Below are positions 17,078-25,900 of a DNA stretch of 64,000 nucleotides, piece by piece. How positions within the stretch are numbered: the stretch's first letter is position 1; every line of letters starts with the position of its first letter. Both the position numbers and the translations under genes were made by a program. A model generated the notes under the pieces. That model did not search any database. It had not been told where the DNA came from and worked only from the letters and a program-made list of their open reading frames with translations. The DNA comes from CAVYXA01 sp963846775. GTDB taxonomy: Bacteria > Verrucomicrobiota > Verrucomicrobiia > Chthoniobacterales > UBA10450. The stretch covers positions 1,488,001 to 1,552,000 of the forward strand of contig CAWJXB010000006.1 in the NCBI GenBank assembly GCA_963846775.1, given 5' to 3'.

Positions 17078-18219
17078 AAAATATTTTACGTCTCGCCATC
17101 TGCATGATCGCATTGTCGATCTGCACGGCGCCAGCAACCGCCCGACAACAAAAGCTGCGTCAGGCGGAGACCGCGCCAGCGCCGGTCCCGACGCAGGCGG
17201 CTCCGCCTCCGCCTAACGATACCGCGCGGTTTCTGGCCGGCATGCCGCTGCGTAAGGATTCGCCGCTCTTCTCGCTCACAAGCGATCCCGCCTGGCTGGA
17301 GCACTCGGCCTCTTTCGAAAAGGCGTTCGCCAGATTAAACACGCGCCAGCTTTCCCATCTGCATGAATGGCAGGCCACCTATCTTCCCGAATCGATGGAG
17401 CCGATTCCGGTCGCGTATTACATGTTCAGCGGTCCCGATTTTCTCTACGTCGATCAATTTTTTCCGAAAGCGTCCGTTTACATCTTGTGCGGCAAAGAAT
17501 CGCTCGGACCCCCGCCCGATCCGCTCCGTGTCGTGGATCTGCGCGCCGCCTTTTACAACTTGGAAAACGCGATGAACTCGTCGCTGCGCTATGGCCTGTT
17601 CATCACCAAAGACATGAAAGTCGATTTGCAGCAACAACAGCTCAACGGCACGCTCCCGATCCTCTACGTTTTTCTCGCGCGCGCCGGCAAGGACATCGAC
17701 GAAGTCGCGTTCGGCTCGCTCGATAGCGGCGGCAATTTTAACCAGAGCGCGCCCGGCCGAGGCGGCACGCCTGGCGTCCGTATCCGGTATCATGATGGCG
17801 ACACGGGCCAGAACCAGACGCTGTTTTATTTCACGACCGATCTCTCCGATGGCGGCATCGCCGCGTCGCCCGGATTCATGCGGTTCTGCGATCACCATGG
17901 CGTCGGTGTCAGTCTCCTCAAATCATCCTCGTATCTGATGTTCGAGAGCGGCTTCAATCGTGTCCGCGATTTCATTCTCAATCACAGCAAAATCATCGTC
18001 CAAGACGATGCCGGTATCCCGATCGACCGCTTCGATCGCAGCAAATGGAATCTTCGCGTCTTTGGCAATTACGTCGGCCCGATCGAAATTTTTAAGCAGT
18101 TCTACCAGCCGAAACTGAAAGAACTTTACGATACGAGCAATCCGCCACTGCTGTTGTTTAACTACGGCTACCGCTGGAACTATCAGAACAGCAATCTCAT
18201 TGTGGCCACGCGCAATTAG
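17074..18219 (+). CDS. Secreted protein of unknown function
   Basis: A 381-residue protein with a signal peptide (MKNILRLAICMIALSICTAPATA) and a short proline/alanine-rich linker (APVPTQAAPPPPN). The globular part includes VAYYMFSGPDFLYVDQFFP and YGYRWNYQNSNLIVATRN. I do not recognise the family. It overlaps the permease gene by 4 bp (ATGA) and is therefore part of that operon. A periplasmic partner in amino acid handling is possible but unsupported. Confidence 0.8.
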   Translation: MKNILRLAICMIALSICTAPATARQQKLRQAETAPAPVPTQAAPPPPNDTARFLAGMPLRKDSPLFSLTSDPAWLEHSASFEKAFARLNTRQLSHLHEWQATYLPESMEPIPVAYYMFSGPDFLYVDQFFPKASVYILCGKESLGPPPDPLRVVDLRAAFYNLENAMNSSLRYGLFITKDMKVDLQQQQLNGTLPILYVFLARAGKDIDEVAFGSLDSGGNFNQSAPGRGGTPGVRIRYHDGDTGQNQTLFYFTTDLSDGGIAASPGFMRFCDHHGVGVSLLKSSSYLMFESGFNRVRDFILNHSKIIVQDDAGIPIDRFDRSKWNLRVFGNYVGPIEIFKQFYQPKLKELYDTSNPPLLLFNYGYRWNYQNSNLIVATRN

Positions 18220-18329
18220 GATCGACGCTGGTAGGGCGCGACCGGTCCGAGCCGGACTGGCATAGGGCGCGCCGAATCGTTCGCCCCAAGACTTCCGCGC
18301 GCGCCGCTTGTCGCTTTACTTGATGCTCT

Positions 18330-18366
18330 CGTTAGACTTGACGGCTTAAAGCCGTCAAGTCTAACG
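18330..18366. repeat. Perfect 17-bp hairpin overlapping the adh stop codon
   Basis: CGTTAGACTTGACGGCT-TAA-AGCCGTCAAGTCTAACG. The minus-strand alcohol dehydrogenase ends inside it (TAG at 18361-18363). A shorter relative, CTTGACTGCT-TAA-AGCAGTCAAG, lies at 33113-33135. It could act as a bidirectional terminator between convergent genes but has no T-tract. Confidence 0.75.
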
Positions 18367-19359
18367 ATAGCGCGACGAAATTTGTAACACGGCAGTCCCA
18401 CCGAGCTGGCCCGAGCGGAATTTGTCGATCGCAATATTCGCATCCTCGAGCGGGAAAACCTGGGTCCCAGTTCGAACCGGAACGCGCGGCGCGAGCTCGA
18501 AAAATTCTTCGGCGTCGCGGCGGGTGAGATTTGCGACTGACGTGATCACGCGTTCGCCCCAAAGATCGACATAGGGAAAGGCCGGGATATCGCTCATGTG
18601 AATTCCGCCACAGACCACCACCCCGCCCTTGGCCAGCGCGTGCAGCGCAGCGGGCACCAGCGGACCGACCGAGGCAAAGATAATTGCGGCATCCAGTTTA
18701 TCCGGAGGAGACTCATCCGAGCCACCTGCCCATTTCGCGCCCAACTTTTTCGCTGACTCCTGCGTCGCTTCATCACCGGGTCGAGTAAACACAAACAGCT
18801 CGCGACCTTCATAAAGCGCGATTTGCGCGATCAAATACGCGGCATTGCCAAATCCGTAAATGCCGAGGCGGTGCGCATCACGGGTCTTGCGATAGGATCG
18901 ATAACCAATCAGTCCCGCGCAGAGCAACGGTGCAACCTCTACGTCATTGTAGCGATCGGGCAGATGAAAACAGAAACGGGCGTCGGCTACGGTGAACTCG
19001 GCATAACCACCGTCGATCGTATAACCGGTAAACTTCGCCCGATCGCACAGGTTCTCGCGCTTGGATCGACAATAAACGCAATCGCCGTCGGTCCAGCCGA
19101 GCCACGGAATCCCGACTCGATCGCCAATAGCAAACCCGTTAACGTTTTCGCCGAGTTCCTCCACGCGCCCGACGATTTGATGACCGAGGATGAGCGGGAG
19201 CTTCGGCTCCGGCAATTCACCATCGACAATGTGCAAATCGGTCCGGCAAACCGCGCACGTTGCCACGCGCACGAGCAACTGTCCGGGCCCCGGTGTTGGC
19301 TTGGGCACATCGCGCAAAACCAGCGGCTCGCCCGGTTTTTCCAAAATCATGGCGCGCAT
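18361..19359 (-). CDS. Zinc-dependent alcohol dehydrogenase
   Basis: A 332-residue medium-chain dehydrogenase/reductase. Catalytic zinc ligands are visible as CAVCRTDLH (Cys38) and LILGHQIVGRV (His60, Glu). The structural-zinc loop reads GDCVYCRSKRENLC with Cys94, Cys97 and Cys105. The usual first cysteine of that loop, at about position 91, is Asp, so one of the four structural ligands is changed. The Rossmann part is LGIYGFGNAAYLIAQIAL. It probably oxidises or reduces simple alcohols or aldehydes with NAD(P). It starts at ATG 19359 and stands alone. Confidence 0.9.
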   Translation of the reverse strand: MRAMILEKPGEPLVLRDVPKPTPGPGQLLVRVATCAVCRTDLHIVDGELPEPKLPLILGHQIVGRVEELGENVNGFAIGDRVGIPWLGWTDGDCVYCRSKRENLCDRAKFTGYTIDGGYAEFTVADARFCFHLPDRYNDVEVAPLLCAGLIGYRSYRKTRDAHRLGIYGFGNAAYLIAQIALYEGRELFVFTRPGDEATQESAKKLGAKWAGGSDESPPDKLDAAIIFASVGPLVPAALHALAKGGVVVCGGIHMSDIPAFPYVDLWGERVITSVANLTRRDAEEFFELAPRVPVRTGTQVFPLEDANIAIDKFRSGQLGGTAVLQISSRYR

Positions 19360-19410
19360 AAGGATCTAAAATATATGCGCGGACATCGACTGCCAAGGAA
19401 CGACGGCTTG

Positions 19411-19438
19411 GGCAGCCCCGAAAGCTTTCGGGGCTGCC
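19411..19438. repeat. Second copy of the GGCAGCCCCGAA hairpin
   Basis: GGCAGCCCCGAA-AGCT-TTCGGGGCTGCC differs from the terminator at 5348-5375 by one loop base. Here no T-tract follows, so it is a repeat copy and not an obvious terminator. It lies between adh and tilS. Confidence 0.8.
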
Positions 19439-19487
19439 GCCTCTGCCGAGGCTACGGCGGGCCAGGGGGAAACCGTCACTCCTTGAT

Positions 19488-20522
19488 CTACGGCTCGGTA
19501 AACAGTTTACCCCCGCGCCGGCGGAGATGTCGATCCTGCGGCAAATTTGTTTTTGCCACGCGATTTGCGCGATCGAGCAATGCCCGCGCGCGCTCGACCA
19601 GATCGAAGCCGACGTCCCGGACCTTTTCGGATCGCAGCCATTTGCTTAGCATTCGGCGTTGCAGAGGAAGGGGAAGTTCGCGAAGCAATTTCGCGTCGAG
19701 CACATCAGAAAATTTTTCCGGCAGAAATAATTCGAAGAAATTTTCTTCCTCGGACAGTATCATGGCTGTTCGCCAAATGTTTCGGCGCAAATTGCGGCCG
19801 AAGGTTTTTTCCAGGTACGGAATGATGCGCCGGCGAAGTCGGTTCCGCGCCGGGCCGAGATCTTTGTTCGAAGCGTCTTCGCGGAATTTCAGCCGATGCT
19901 CGCGGATGTAATCGTCGATGTCGTCGCGCCAGACACCGAGAAGCGGTCGCACAATGGTAAGATCGACATGGTCGATCCGGCGGGTGGAGAGCTCGCGCAT
20001 CGCGGAAAGGCCGGTCATGCCGGCACCACGCAGGAGGTTTAACAAGAACGTTTCCACCAGATCATCGGCGTGATGGGCCAGAAAAATCGAGCGACATTTT
20101 CGTCGTTTCGCCACTCTGGCAAAAAACGCGTAGCGCGCCGCGCGCGCCGCCGTTTCGATCGACATCTTCTTTTTCGCGGCGAGCGCGCGCACGTTCGCAG
20201 CGCCCAGCTCAAAATCGATGCACCCATTTCTGGTAGAGCGTGCGCTCCGCTTGCCCGTCCACGCTTTCGGTAAGCGCTGCGCCTGCCCTACAATTTTGCG
20301 GCGATAGTTTCCGGCGAGACTTCTAACGAATCGGGCATCGGCATCGCTCGATCGGCCGCGCAGCTGATGGTTCAAATGGCAGATGATCAGGTTGCGGTAG
20401 CCCAGGTCGACCAGTTGATCGAGCAGCGCGACTGAATCGCGTCCACCGGAAACGCCGATGAGATAACGCCGTGATGGCGGAAATCGCTCCCGCAAATCTT
20501 CGTTTGTTTGAATCCAATTCAT
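19488..20522 (-). CDS. tilS: tRNA(Ile)-lysidine synthase
   Basis: An N-type ATP pyrophosphatase that makes lysidine at the wobble C of tRNA-Ile(CAU). The PP-loop is GVSGGRDS (residues 23-30). Other family parts are CHLNHQLRGRSSDADARFV, IFLAHHADDLVETFLLNLLRGAG and RPLL followed by FREDASNKD, then RNRLRRRIIPYL. Between LAGNY and FELGAANVRALA there is an extra basic stretch of about 30 residues (VGQAQRLPKAWTGKRSARST) encoded by a palindromic repeat at 20216-20300, still in frame. ATG 20522 (MNWIQTNEDL) is preferred to 20555. As an essential single-copy gene in most bacteria, it is probably functional with the insertion. Confidence 0.93.
   Translation of the reverse strand: MNWIQTNEDLRERFPPSRRYLIGVSGGRDSVALLDQLVDLGYRNLIICHLNHQLRGRSSDADARFVRSLAGNYRRKIVGQAQRLPKAWTGKRSARSTRNGCIDFELGAANVRALAAKKKMSIETAARAARYAFFARVAKRRKCRSIFLAHHADDLVETFLLNLLRGAGMTGLSAMRELSTRRIDHVDLTIVRPLLGVWRDDIDDYIREHRLKFREDASNKDLGPARNRLRRRIIPYLEKTFGRNLRRNIWRTAMILSEEENFFELFLPEKFSDVLDAKLLRELPLPLQRRMLSKWLRSEKVRDVGFDLVERARALLDRANRVAKTNLPQDRHLRRRGGKLFTEP
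20216..20300. repeat. Palindromic element inserted in frame inside tilS
   Basis: The segment runs from GGTAGAGCGTGCGCTCCGCT to the inverted CCCTACAATTTTG end. Read on the minus strand the other arm is GTAGGGCAGGCGCAGCGCTT. About 17 of 23 positions match between the two GTAG-headed arms. It shares the TTGTAGGGCA lead with the hairpins at 10968-11043. It codes for an in-frame peptide that has no counterpart in the TilS family as I know it. Confidence 0.7.
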
Positions 20523-20607
20523 GGCGGCGCTGCATCCAACGTTCAAAGCAATCATGAACGATCAACAAAGTTTAGACCAAAACCGAATTTGGAGGCGTCT
20601 TTCAATT

Positions 20608-20793
20608 ATGAACAGGCATTCGACATACAGGCTTCTGATCCGCTCGAACGAGCCCGGCCGAAACATCATGGAGACGGCAATTTATGCGCTATTGGGCGCG
20701 TGTGTCGTGGTGTCCATTGTCCAATTTGCGCAGCAGCCAAGTAAGTTGCCGCAACTGTCTCAGCACGCGCTGTGGCAGCGTGTCGGCACGTGA
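20608..20793 (+). CDS. Small single-pass membrane protein
   Basis: A predicted 61-residue protein with one membrane segment, METAIYALLGACVVVSIVQF, preceded by a polar N-terminus (MNRHSTYRLLIRSNEPG). I recall similar METAIY..L..C...SI.QFA proteins in Verrucomicrobiota, but no function. It is divergent from tilS. ATG 20554 would lengthen it by 18 residues. No strong ribosome-binding site decides between the two. Confidence 0.55.
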   Translation: MNRHSTYRLLIRSNEPGRNIMETAIYALLGACVVVSIVQFAQQPSKLPQLSQHALWQRVGT

Positions 20794-20836
20794 GCGAGGA
20801 ACGGCACGAACAAGCCGGTGGCATGTCCACCGGGAG

Positions 20837-20900
20837 CGGCGGCTTTCAGCCGCCGTGGGGAAGAACAACTAAGCGCGACTCGGCGGCTGGAAAGCCGCCG
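20837..20900. repeat. Two GGCGGC hairpins upstream of the tetR promoter
   Basis: CGGCGGC-TTTCA-GCCGCCG (20837-20855) and CGGCGGCT-GGAA-AGCCGCCG (20881-20900) are nearly the same hairpin in inverted arrangement. They may insulate the tetR promoter from upstream transcription but lack a T-tract. Confidence 0.75.
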
Positions 20901-20921
20901 TTTCCGTGTGACAACGAGGAT

Positions 20922-20950
20922 TTGACAATGAATGAACGTTCATTCATCTT
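20922..20950 (+). promoter_or_regulatory. Promoter with embedded TetR-type operator
   Basis: TTGACA (20922-20927) is followed after exactly 17 bp by CATCTT (20945-20950), a sigma-70-like pair. The spacer holds a perfect 20-bp palindrome, ATGAATGAACGTTCATTCAT (20928-20947). The TetR gene starts 10 bp further on. A repressor bound there would block RNA polymerase, so autoregulation of the tetR-RND operon is the natural reading. Confidence 0.85.
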
Positions 20951-20959
20951 CTGCACCTT

Positions 20960-21589
20960 ATGTCTCAGCCCCAGATTGACCCTGGCCAAGATCGGCCCAG
21001 CCAAATCCTGAATGCGGCCTTGGTCTGCTTCGCCAAGCGCGGTTTTCATCAGACCAGCATGCACGATATCAGTGCCGAAGCCGGGATCAGCGTCGGTTTA
21101 ATCTATCGCTATTTCGAGAACAAAGAGGCGGTCATCTCCGCAATGGCGGCACGGCACAAGGAGGAGATTCAAGAGATGTTGGAACGCGCCCGCCAGGCGC
21201 CGACCTTGTTCGAATCGCTCGAGATTTTGTTCACAGCGCACTGCTGCGAAAACCAGCCACGCGTGATTTCGGCGTTCGTGGTCGATCTTTACGCGGAGGC
21301 GTCACGGAATTCGCACGTCGCTCATTTGGTGCTTGACGTGCTAAATACCGCCATGGATGGCGTGACCGATTTGATTTCGCGGGCCCCTGAGACACAACAT
21401 GCTTCGCACGGACTGACTCCGGCCGAATTGGCCGAGCTCATTTTCGCGGTTGCTCGCGGGATGCTGATGTTCGACGTTTTGCAGCCGCCGTCGCTGACCG
21501 ACACTGAACGTCGAGCGCGCCAAGTGGAAGTGACCCGCAGACTCTGGCGGGTGTTGTTCAGCAATAGATGGGAACCGGTTGGCATATGA
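20960..21589 (+). CDS. TetR-family repressor of the RND operon
   Basis: A 209-residue regulator. The N-terminal HTH is clear: ILNAALVCFAKRGFHQTSMH, then ISAEAGISVGLIYRYFENKE. The C-terminal half is a helical ligand-binding domain with the FAVARGMLMFDV segment. It is the first gene after a promoter with a 20-bp palindrome and overlaps the adaptor gene as ATGA. By context it represses this RND pump and is released by a pump substrate. The ligand is unknown. Confidence 0.93.
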   Translation: MSQPQIDPGQDRPSQILNAALVCFAKRGFHQTSMHDISAEAGISVGLIYRYFENKEAVISAMAARHKEEIQEMLERARQAPTLFESLEILFTAHCCENQPRVISAFVVDLYAEASRNSHVAHLVLDVLNTAMDGVTDLISRAPETQHASHGLTPAELAELIFAVARGMLMFDVLQPPSLTDTERRARQVEVTRRLWRVLFSNRWEPVGI

Positions 21590-22785
21590 TCACGCTCGCG
21601 ATTCTAATCATAACCCTTCTAACGATCTTGTTTACCATTGGCGCGGCGGTGTTTTTGGCATTGAGGGCGCCTACCGCGGGAGCGGTCTTTGGGGTTCTTG
21701 CCCTGTTTCTCGCGTTAGCAGACCTCAAAGCATTTCAAATTCGAAAGATGACGTCGATGCCGATGGTTATGCCGCCAACGACTGTATCGAGCGCAGTCGT
21801 GAAAGAAGAAGACTGGCCCCCGATTTTATCTTCGGTGGGATCGGTCTCCGCGGTCCAAGGTGCAGTCGTTTCGGCCGAGCTCGGCGGCGTAGTGGCAGAG
21901 ATCGATTTCCAAAACGGAGCGGTTGCGAAGAAGGGCGACCTCCTGATGAAACTGGACGCTTCTGCTGAGGAAGGGCAGCTCAAGACCGCCCAAGCCGACT
22001 TGGAATTGGCGCGGGCTAATTTGGAGCGCACACGCGACCTGGCTGTACGCAAAGTTGTTTCCAAACAGGAATTGGACTCCGCGGACTCGGCCTTCAAACA
22101 AAAGGAAGGAAGCGTCCAGCTGATGCGCTCAATGATTACCAAGAAAGAAGTGCGCGCGCCGTTCGACGGACAGCTCGGGATCCGCCAGGTCAACATCGGT
22201 CAATCAATCGACGCCCGACAACCAATCGTGGCGCTGACCGCGCTCGATCCGGTCTATGTCGATTTCTCTCTGCCGCAGCAGCAATTCTCTCAACTGACGC
22301 CCGGCCTCGAAGTGCGGGTGCAGACCGATGCGGTGCCAGGACATGAATTTAGCGGAAAAGTTACCGCGATAAACTCGATTGTGGACGCACTAACCCGAAA
22401 CGTCGGCGTGCAGGCGACATTGCAAAACCCCGACCACACGTTGCGGCCGGGAATGTTTGCAAAAGTCGAGGTGGTCCTGCCGGAGAAACACAAAACGCTG
22501 GTTATACCGGGTACCGCAATCTCGTACGCGCCGTTTGGCGACTCGGTATTCGTAATTGAAAAAAAGAAGGACCCAAAGACGGGCAAGGAAACGCAATCAA
22601 TTCGGCAACAATTTGTCCGGGTAGGCGAGGCGCGCGGCGATTTTATTGCAATCGCAAAGGGATTAAATGCCGGTGAAACCATCGTGAGCACCGGAGTTTT
22701 CAAATTACGAAACGGAATGCCGGTGACGATCAACAACGATCTGGCGCCGAAGCCGCAATTAAATCCAAAGCCAATAGATTCCTGA
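21586..22785 (+). CDS. RND efflux periplasmic adaptor (HlyD/AcrA family)
   Basis: A membrane-fusion protein linking an inner-membrane RND pump to an outer-membrane channel. Two hydrophobic segments lead (residues 1-50), an unusual anchor for an adaptor. Then come the first lipoyl half (GVVAEIDFQNGAVAKKGDLL), an alpha-hairpin (LELARANLERTRDLAVRKVV), the second lipoyl half (VRAPFDGQLGIRQVNIGQSI), a beta-barrel and the membrane-proximal domain. ATG 21586 overlaps the tetR stop. The pump gene follows after a 143-bp gap with a heptad array. No outer-membrane factor gene is nearby. Confidence 0.92.
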   Translation: MITLAILIITLLTILFTIGAAVFLALRAPTAGAVFGVLALFLALADLKAFQIRKMTSMPMVMPPTTVSSAVVKEEDWPPILSSVGSVSAVQGAVVSAELGGVVAEIDFQNGAVAKKGDLLMKLDASAEEGQLKTAQADLELARANLERTRDLAVRKVVSKQELDSADSAFKQKEGSVQLMRSMITKKEVRAPFDGQLGIRQVNIGQSIDARQPIVALTALDPVYVDFSLPQQQFSQLTPGLEVRVQTDAVPGHEFSGKVTAINSIVDALTRNVGVQATLQNPDHTLRPGMFAKVEVVLPEKHKTLVIPGTAISYAPFGDSVFVIEKKKDPKTGKETQSIRQQFVRVGEARGDFIAIAKGLNAGETIVSTGVFKLRNGMPVTINNDLAPKPQLNPKPIDS

Positions 22786-22788
22786 TGT

Positions 22789-22918
22789 TAAATGACGAAG
22801 CACGAATGACGTAATGACGAGTGAAATCGAATGCCCGAATCGACTAAGCGTCTCGAACTGGCGAGCTCTCATTAGGACTTCGACGATTCCTTCGTCATTG
22901 GACATTCGTCATTCGTCA
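22789..22918. repeat. Heptad-period array with inverted arms inside the RND operon
   Basis: Left arm: AATGACG 22791, AAGCACG 22798, AATGACG 22805, then AATGACG again after an 8-bp step. Right arm: TTCGTCA 22891, TTGGACA 22898, TTCGTCA 22905 and TTCGTCA 22912, exactly 7 bp apart. The arms are complementary (TGACGAA / TTCGTCA), so a long imperfect hairpin can form in the mRNA between adaptor and pump. Confidence 0.85.
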
Positions 22919-22928
22919 TGAATTGGCC

Positions 22929-25900
22929 ATGAAATCTTTCACCGATCTTTTCATCAAGCGCCCGGTGCTGGCCATGGTGGTCAGCTTCGTCATTCTTATC
23001 GCCGGGTTGCAGGCGATGAAGACGCTCAATGTCCGCCAGTATCCGCGAAGCGACATCGCAGCCATCACGGTAACGACCGTGTATGTCGGCGCCGACGCCG
23101 AGCTGGTCCGCGGATTTATCACGACGCCAATTGAGCGCGCGATCGCGGCTGCGGACGGAATCGATTACATTCAATCGCAAAGCCAGCAGAGCGTTTCCAC
23201 CATCACCGCGCGGTTGAAGCTCAACTACGATGCGAACAAAGCGCTGTCAGACATCAGCTCGAGAGTCGACGCCATCCGGAACAACCTTCCGCCGGAATCG
23301 CAGATTCCCGTCATCGCGATTCAGGCCGCCGATTCGCAATTTGCTTCGGCTTACCTCAGCTTCACATCGAACATCCTTCAGCCTAACGAAGTGACCGATT
23401 ATCTTGTTCGGTTGGTCCAGCCGCGACTAACCGCTGTCGGCGGTGTGCAAAAGGCCGACATACTCGGTGGACGCACATTTGCCATGCGGATCTGGATGAA
23501 GCCGGAACGAATGGCGGCGCTCAACATCAGTCCGTCTCAGGTGCGCGACGCTTTGGCCAAGAACAATTTTCTCGCTGCCGTAGGCAGTACCAAAGGTTCG
23601 CTACTTCAGGTCAATCTCACCGCGAACACGGATTTGCACACCGCCGACCAATTCAAACAGTTGGTTGTCCGTCAGGACAAAAACACACTGATCAAGCTGG
23701 GCGATATCGCGGACGTTGTCCTCGGGGCAGAAGATTACAACACCGAAGTCCGGTTCTCCGGCCAGAAAGCAGTATTCATGGGGATTTGGGTGCTGCCAAA
23801 CGCGAATTCCATCGACGTGATCAAGCGCGTCCGAACCGAGCTCGAGCAAATCAAGAAGGAATTGCCGACCGGCATGCAAGCGGAAATGGCTTACGACGCC
23901 ACCGCTTACATCAACGACGCCATTCACGAAGTCGTAAAAACGCTGATCGACACGTTGCTGATCGTGATGGTCGTGATCTTTTTGTTCCTCGGCTCCTTCC
24001 GGTCGGTCATCGTGCCGATCGTTGCCATTCCAATTTCGCTAATCGGGGCGTTATTCCTGATGCAGGTTTTCGGTTTTACCCTGAACTTGCTTACCCTTCT
24101 CGCGATCGTCCTGTCGGTCGGATTGGTCGTCGATGACGCCATCGTCATGGTGGAGAACGTCGAACGTCATATCGCCGAAGGAATGTCTCGCATGAACGCA
24201 GCGCTGGTGGGCGCGCGAGAACTGATCGCTCCGATCATTGCGATGACGATTACCCTGGCCGCGGTTTATACACCGATTGCGATGCAAGGCGGTCTGACCG
24301 GCGCGCTATTCCGCGAATTCGCGCTGACTTTGGCCGGCGCAGTTTTCATCTCGGGTGTGGTCGCACTCGTCCTCTCACCCATGATGTCGTCGTATCTTTT
24401 GCCGCCTCACCATGTTGAACACGGGTTCAAAGGCTGGGTCGATCGCACGTTCGATCGATTCCGTGACTGGTACGGAACGCATCTGGATCGAACGCTAGAG
24501 GCGCGTCCCGCCGTTTACATCATTTGGGCCGGGATTTCGCTTCTCGCGCTGTTCATGTTCGTGGCCATTCCCAAAGTCGCAACCAAGGAGTTGGCGCCAA
24601 AGGAAGATCAAGGCGTTATCTTTGGTATCATCACCGCGCCGGCCAACGCCACCATCGACGATACCATTCGTTATGCCGATGCGGCCGGGAAAGTTTTCAA
24701 AGATATTCCGGACACTCGGTTCACGTTTCAAATTACTTCACCGAGTAGCGGCTTCGGCGGAATGGTCTTGAAACCGTGGGGCACGCGGAAGACGCCAACG
24801 AAAAATTATCTGCCGATAATACAGCAGAAACTCGCTGCCATTCCCGCCATTCAAATGTTTCCGATCATGCCCGAGGCGCTACCGGGCTCTGACAATTTTC
24901 CAGTGAGTTTCATCATTGCGTCGACGGCGGATCAGGAGCGCATCCTGGAATTTGCCAAAGAGATTTTCCTGAAAGCGATGCAGGCGCACGTGTTTCAGTT
25001 TGGCGACATTGACACAAAGATCGATCAGCCGCAGGCACAGATTGTTCTCGACCATGACAAGGTCTCATCGATGGGACTCAACATGCAACAGATCGGGGCG
25101 GACCTCTCCACCAGCATCGGCGGCAACTACGTCAATTGGTTTAACATGGAGGGATTGAGCTACAAGGTAATCCCCCAAATCAAACGGGTGGATCGATTGA
25201 ACCCAGAACAGCTCAATGACATTTACGTGACCGGGCCGAATAATCAGCTGATTCCGCTGAGCACGATTGCCAGCATTAAACACACGACAGTTGCCCGCTC
25301 GTTGAACCGGATGCAGCAGCTGAACGCTGTTACCATCAGTGGCGTCCCGGCCGGTTCGGTAGACGCTACGCTTAAGTTTCTGGAAAACGAAGCACATAAA
25401 GTTTTGCCGGCGGGATACGTGATCGATTACACGGGCGGCTCGCGCCAACTACGACTCGAGGGGAGTAGTTTTCTCGGCGTTTTTATGCTTGCTGTTGTGC
25501 TTATTTTCCTCGTTTTGGCGGCACAGTTTAATAGCTTCCGTGATCCGTTTATCATCTTGCTCGGCTCTGTCCCGCTGGCCATGTTTGGCGCAGGCGTCTT
25601 CATGTTCTTGAAGATGCCTTTCGGCAAGTTCTTAACCGATGGTTGGACGACCTCCTTCAACATCTACTCTCAAGTCGGTCTGGTGACACTGGTCGGTCTC
25701 GTTTCCAAGAACGGAATTCTAATCGTCCAATTCGCTAATCAGTTGCAACGCGACGGCATGGCCAAGCTCGCCGCAGTCGCACAAGCGGCGCGAATTCGTT
25801 TGCGTCCAATCATGATGACGAGCGTCGCAACAGTGGCCGGCCACTTTCCCCTCACCCTGGTGACTGGCGCCGGTGCCGCAGCCCGAAACTCAATCGGTCT

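Noticed and set aside
18823..19911. 362-codon plus frame opposite adh and tilS
   Set aside because: Spans two recognised minus-strand genes and has no domain.
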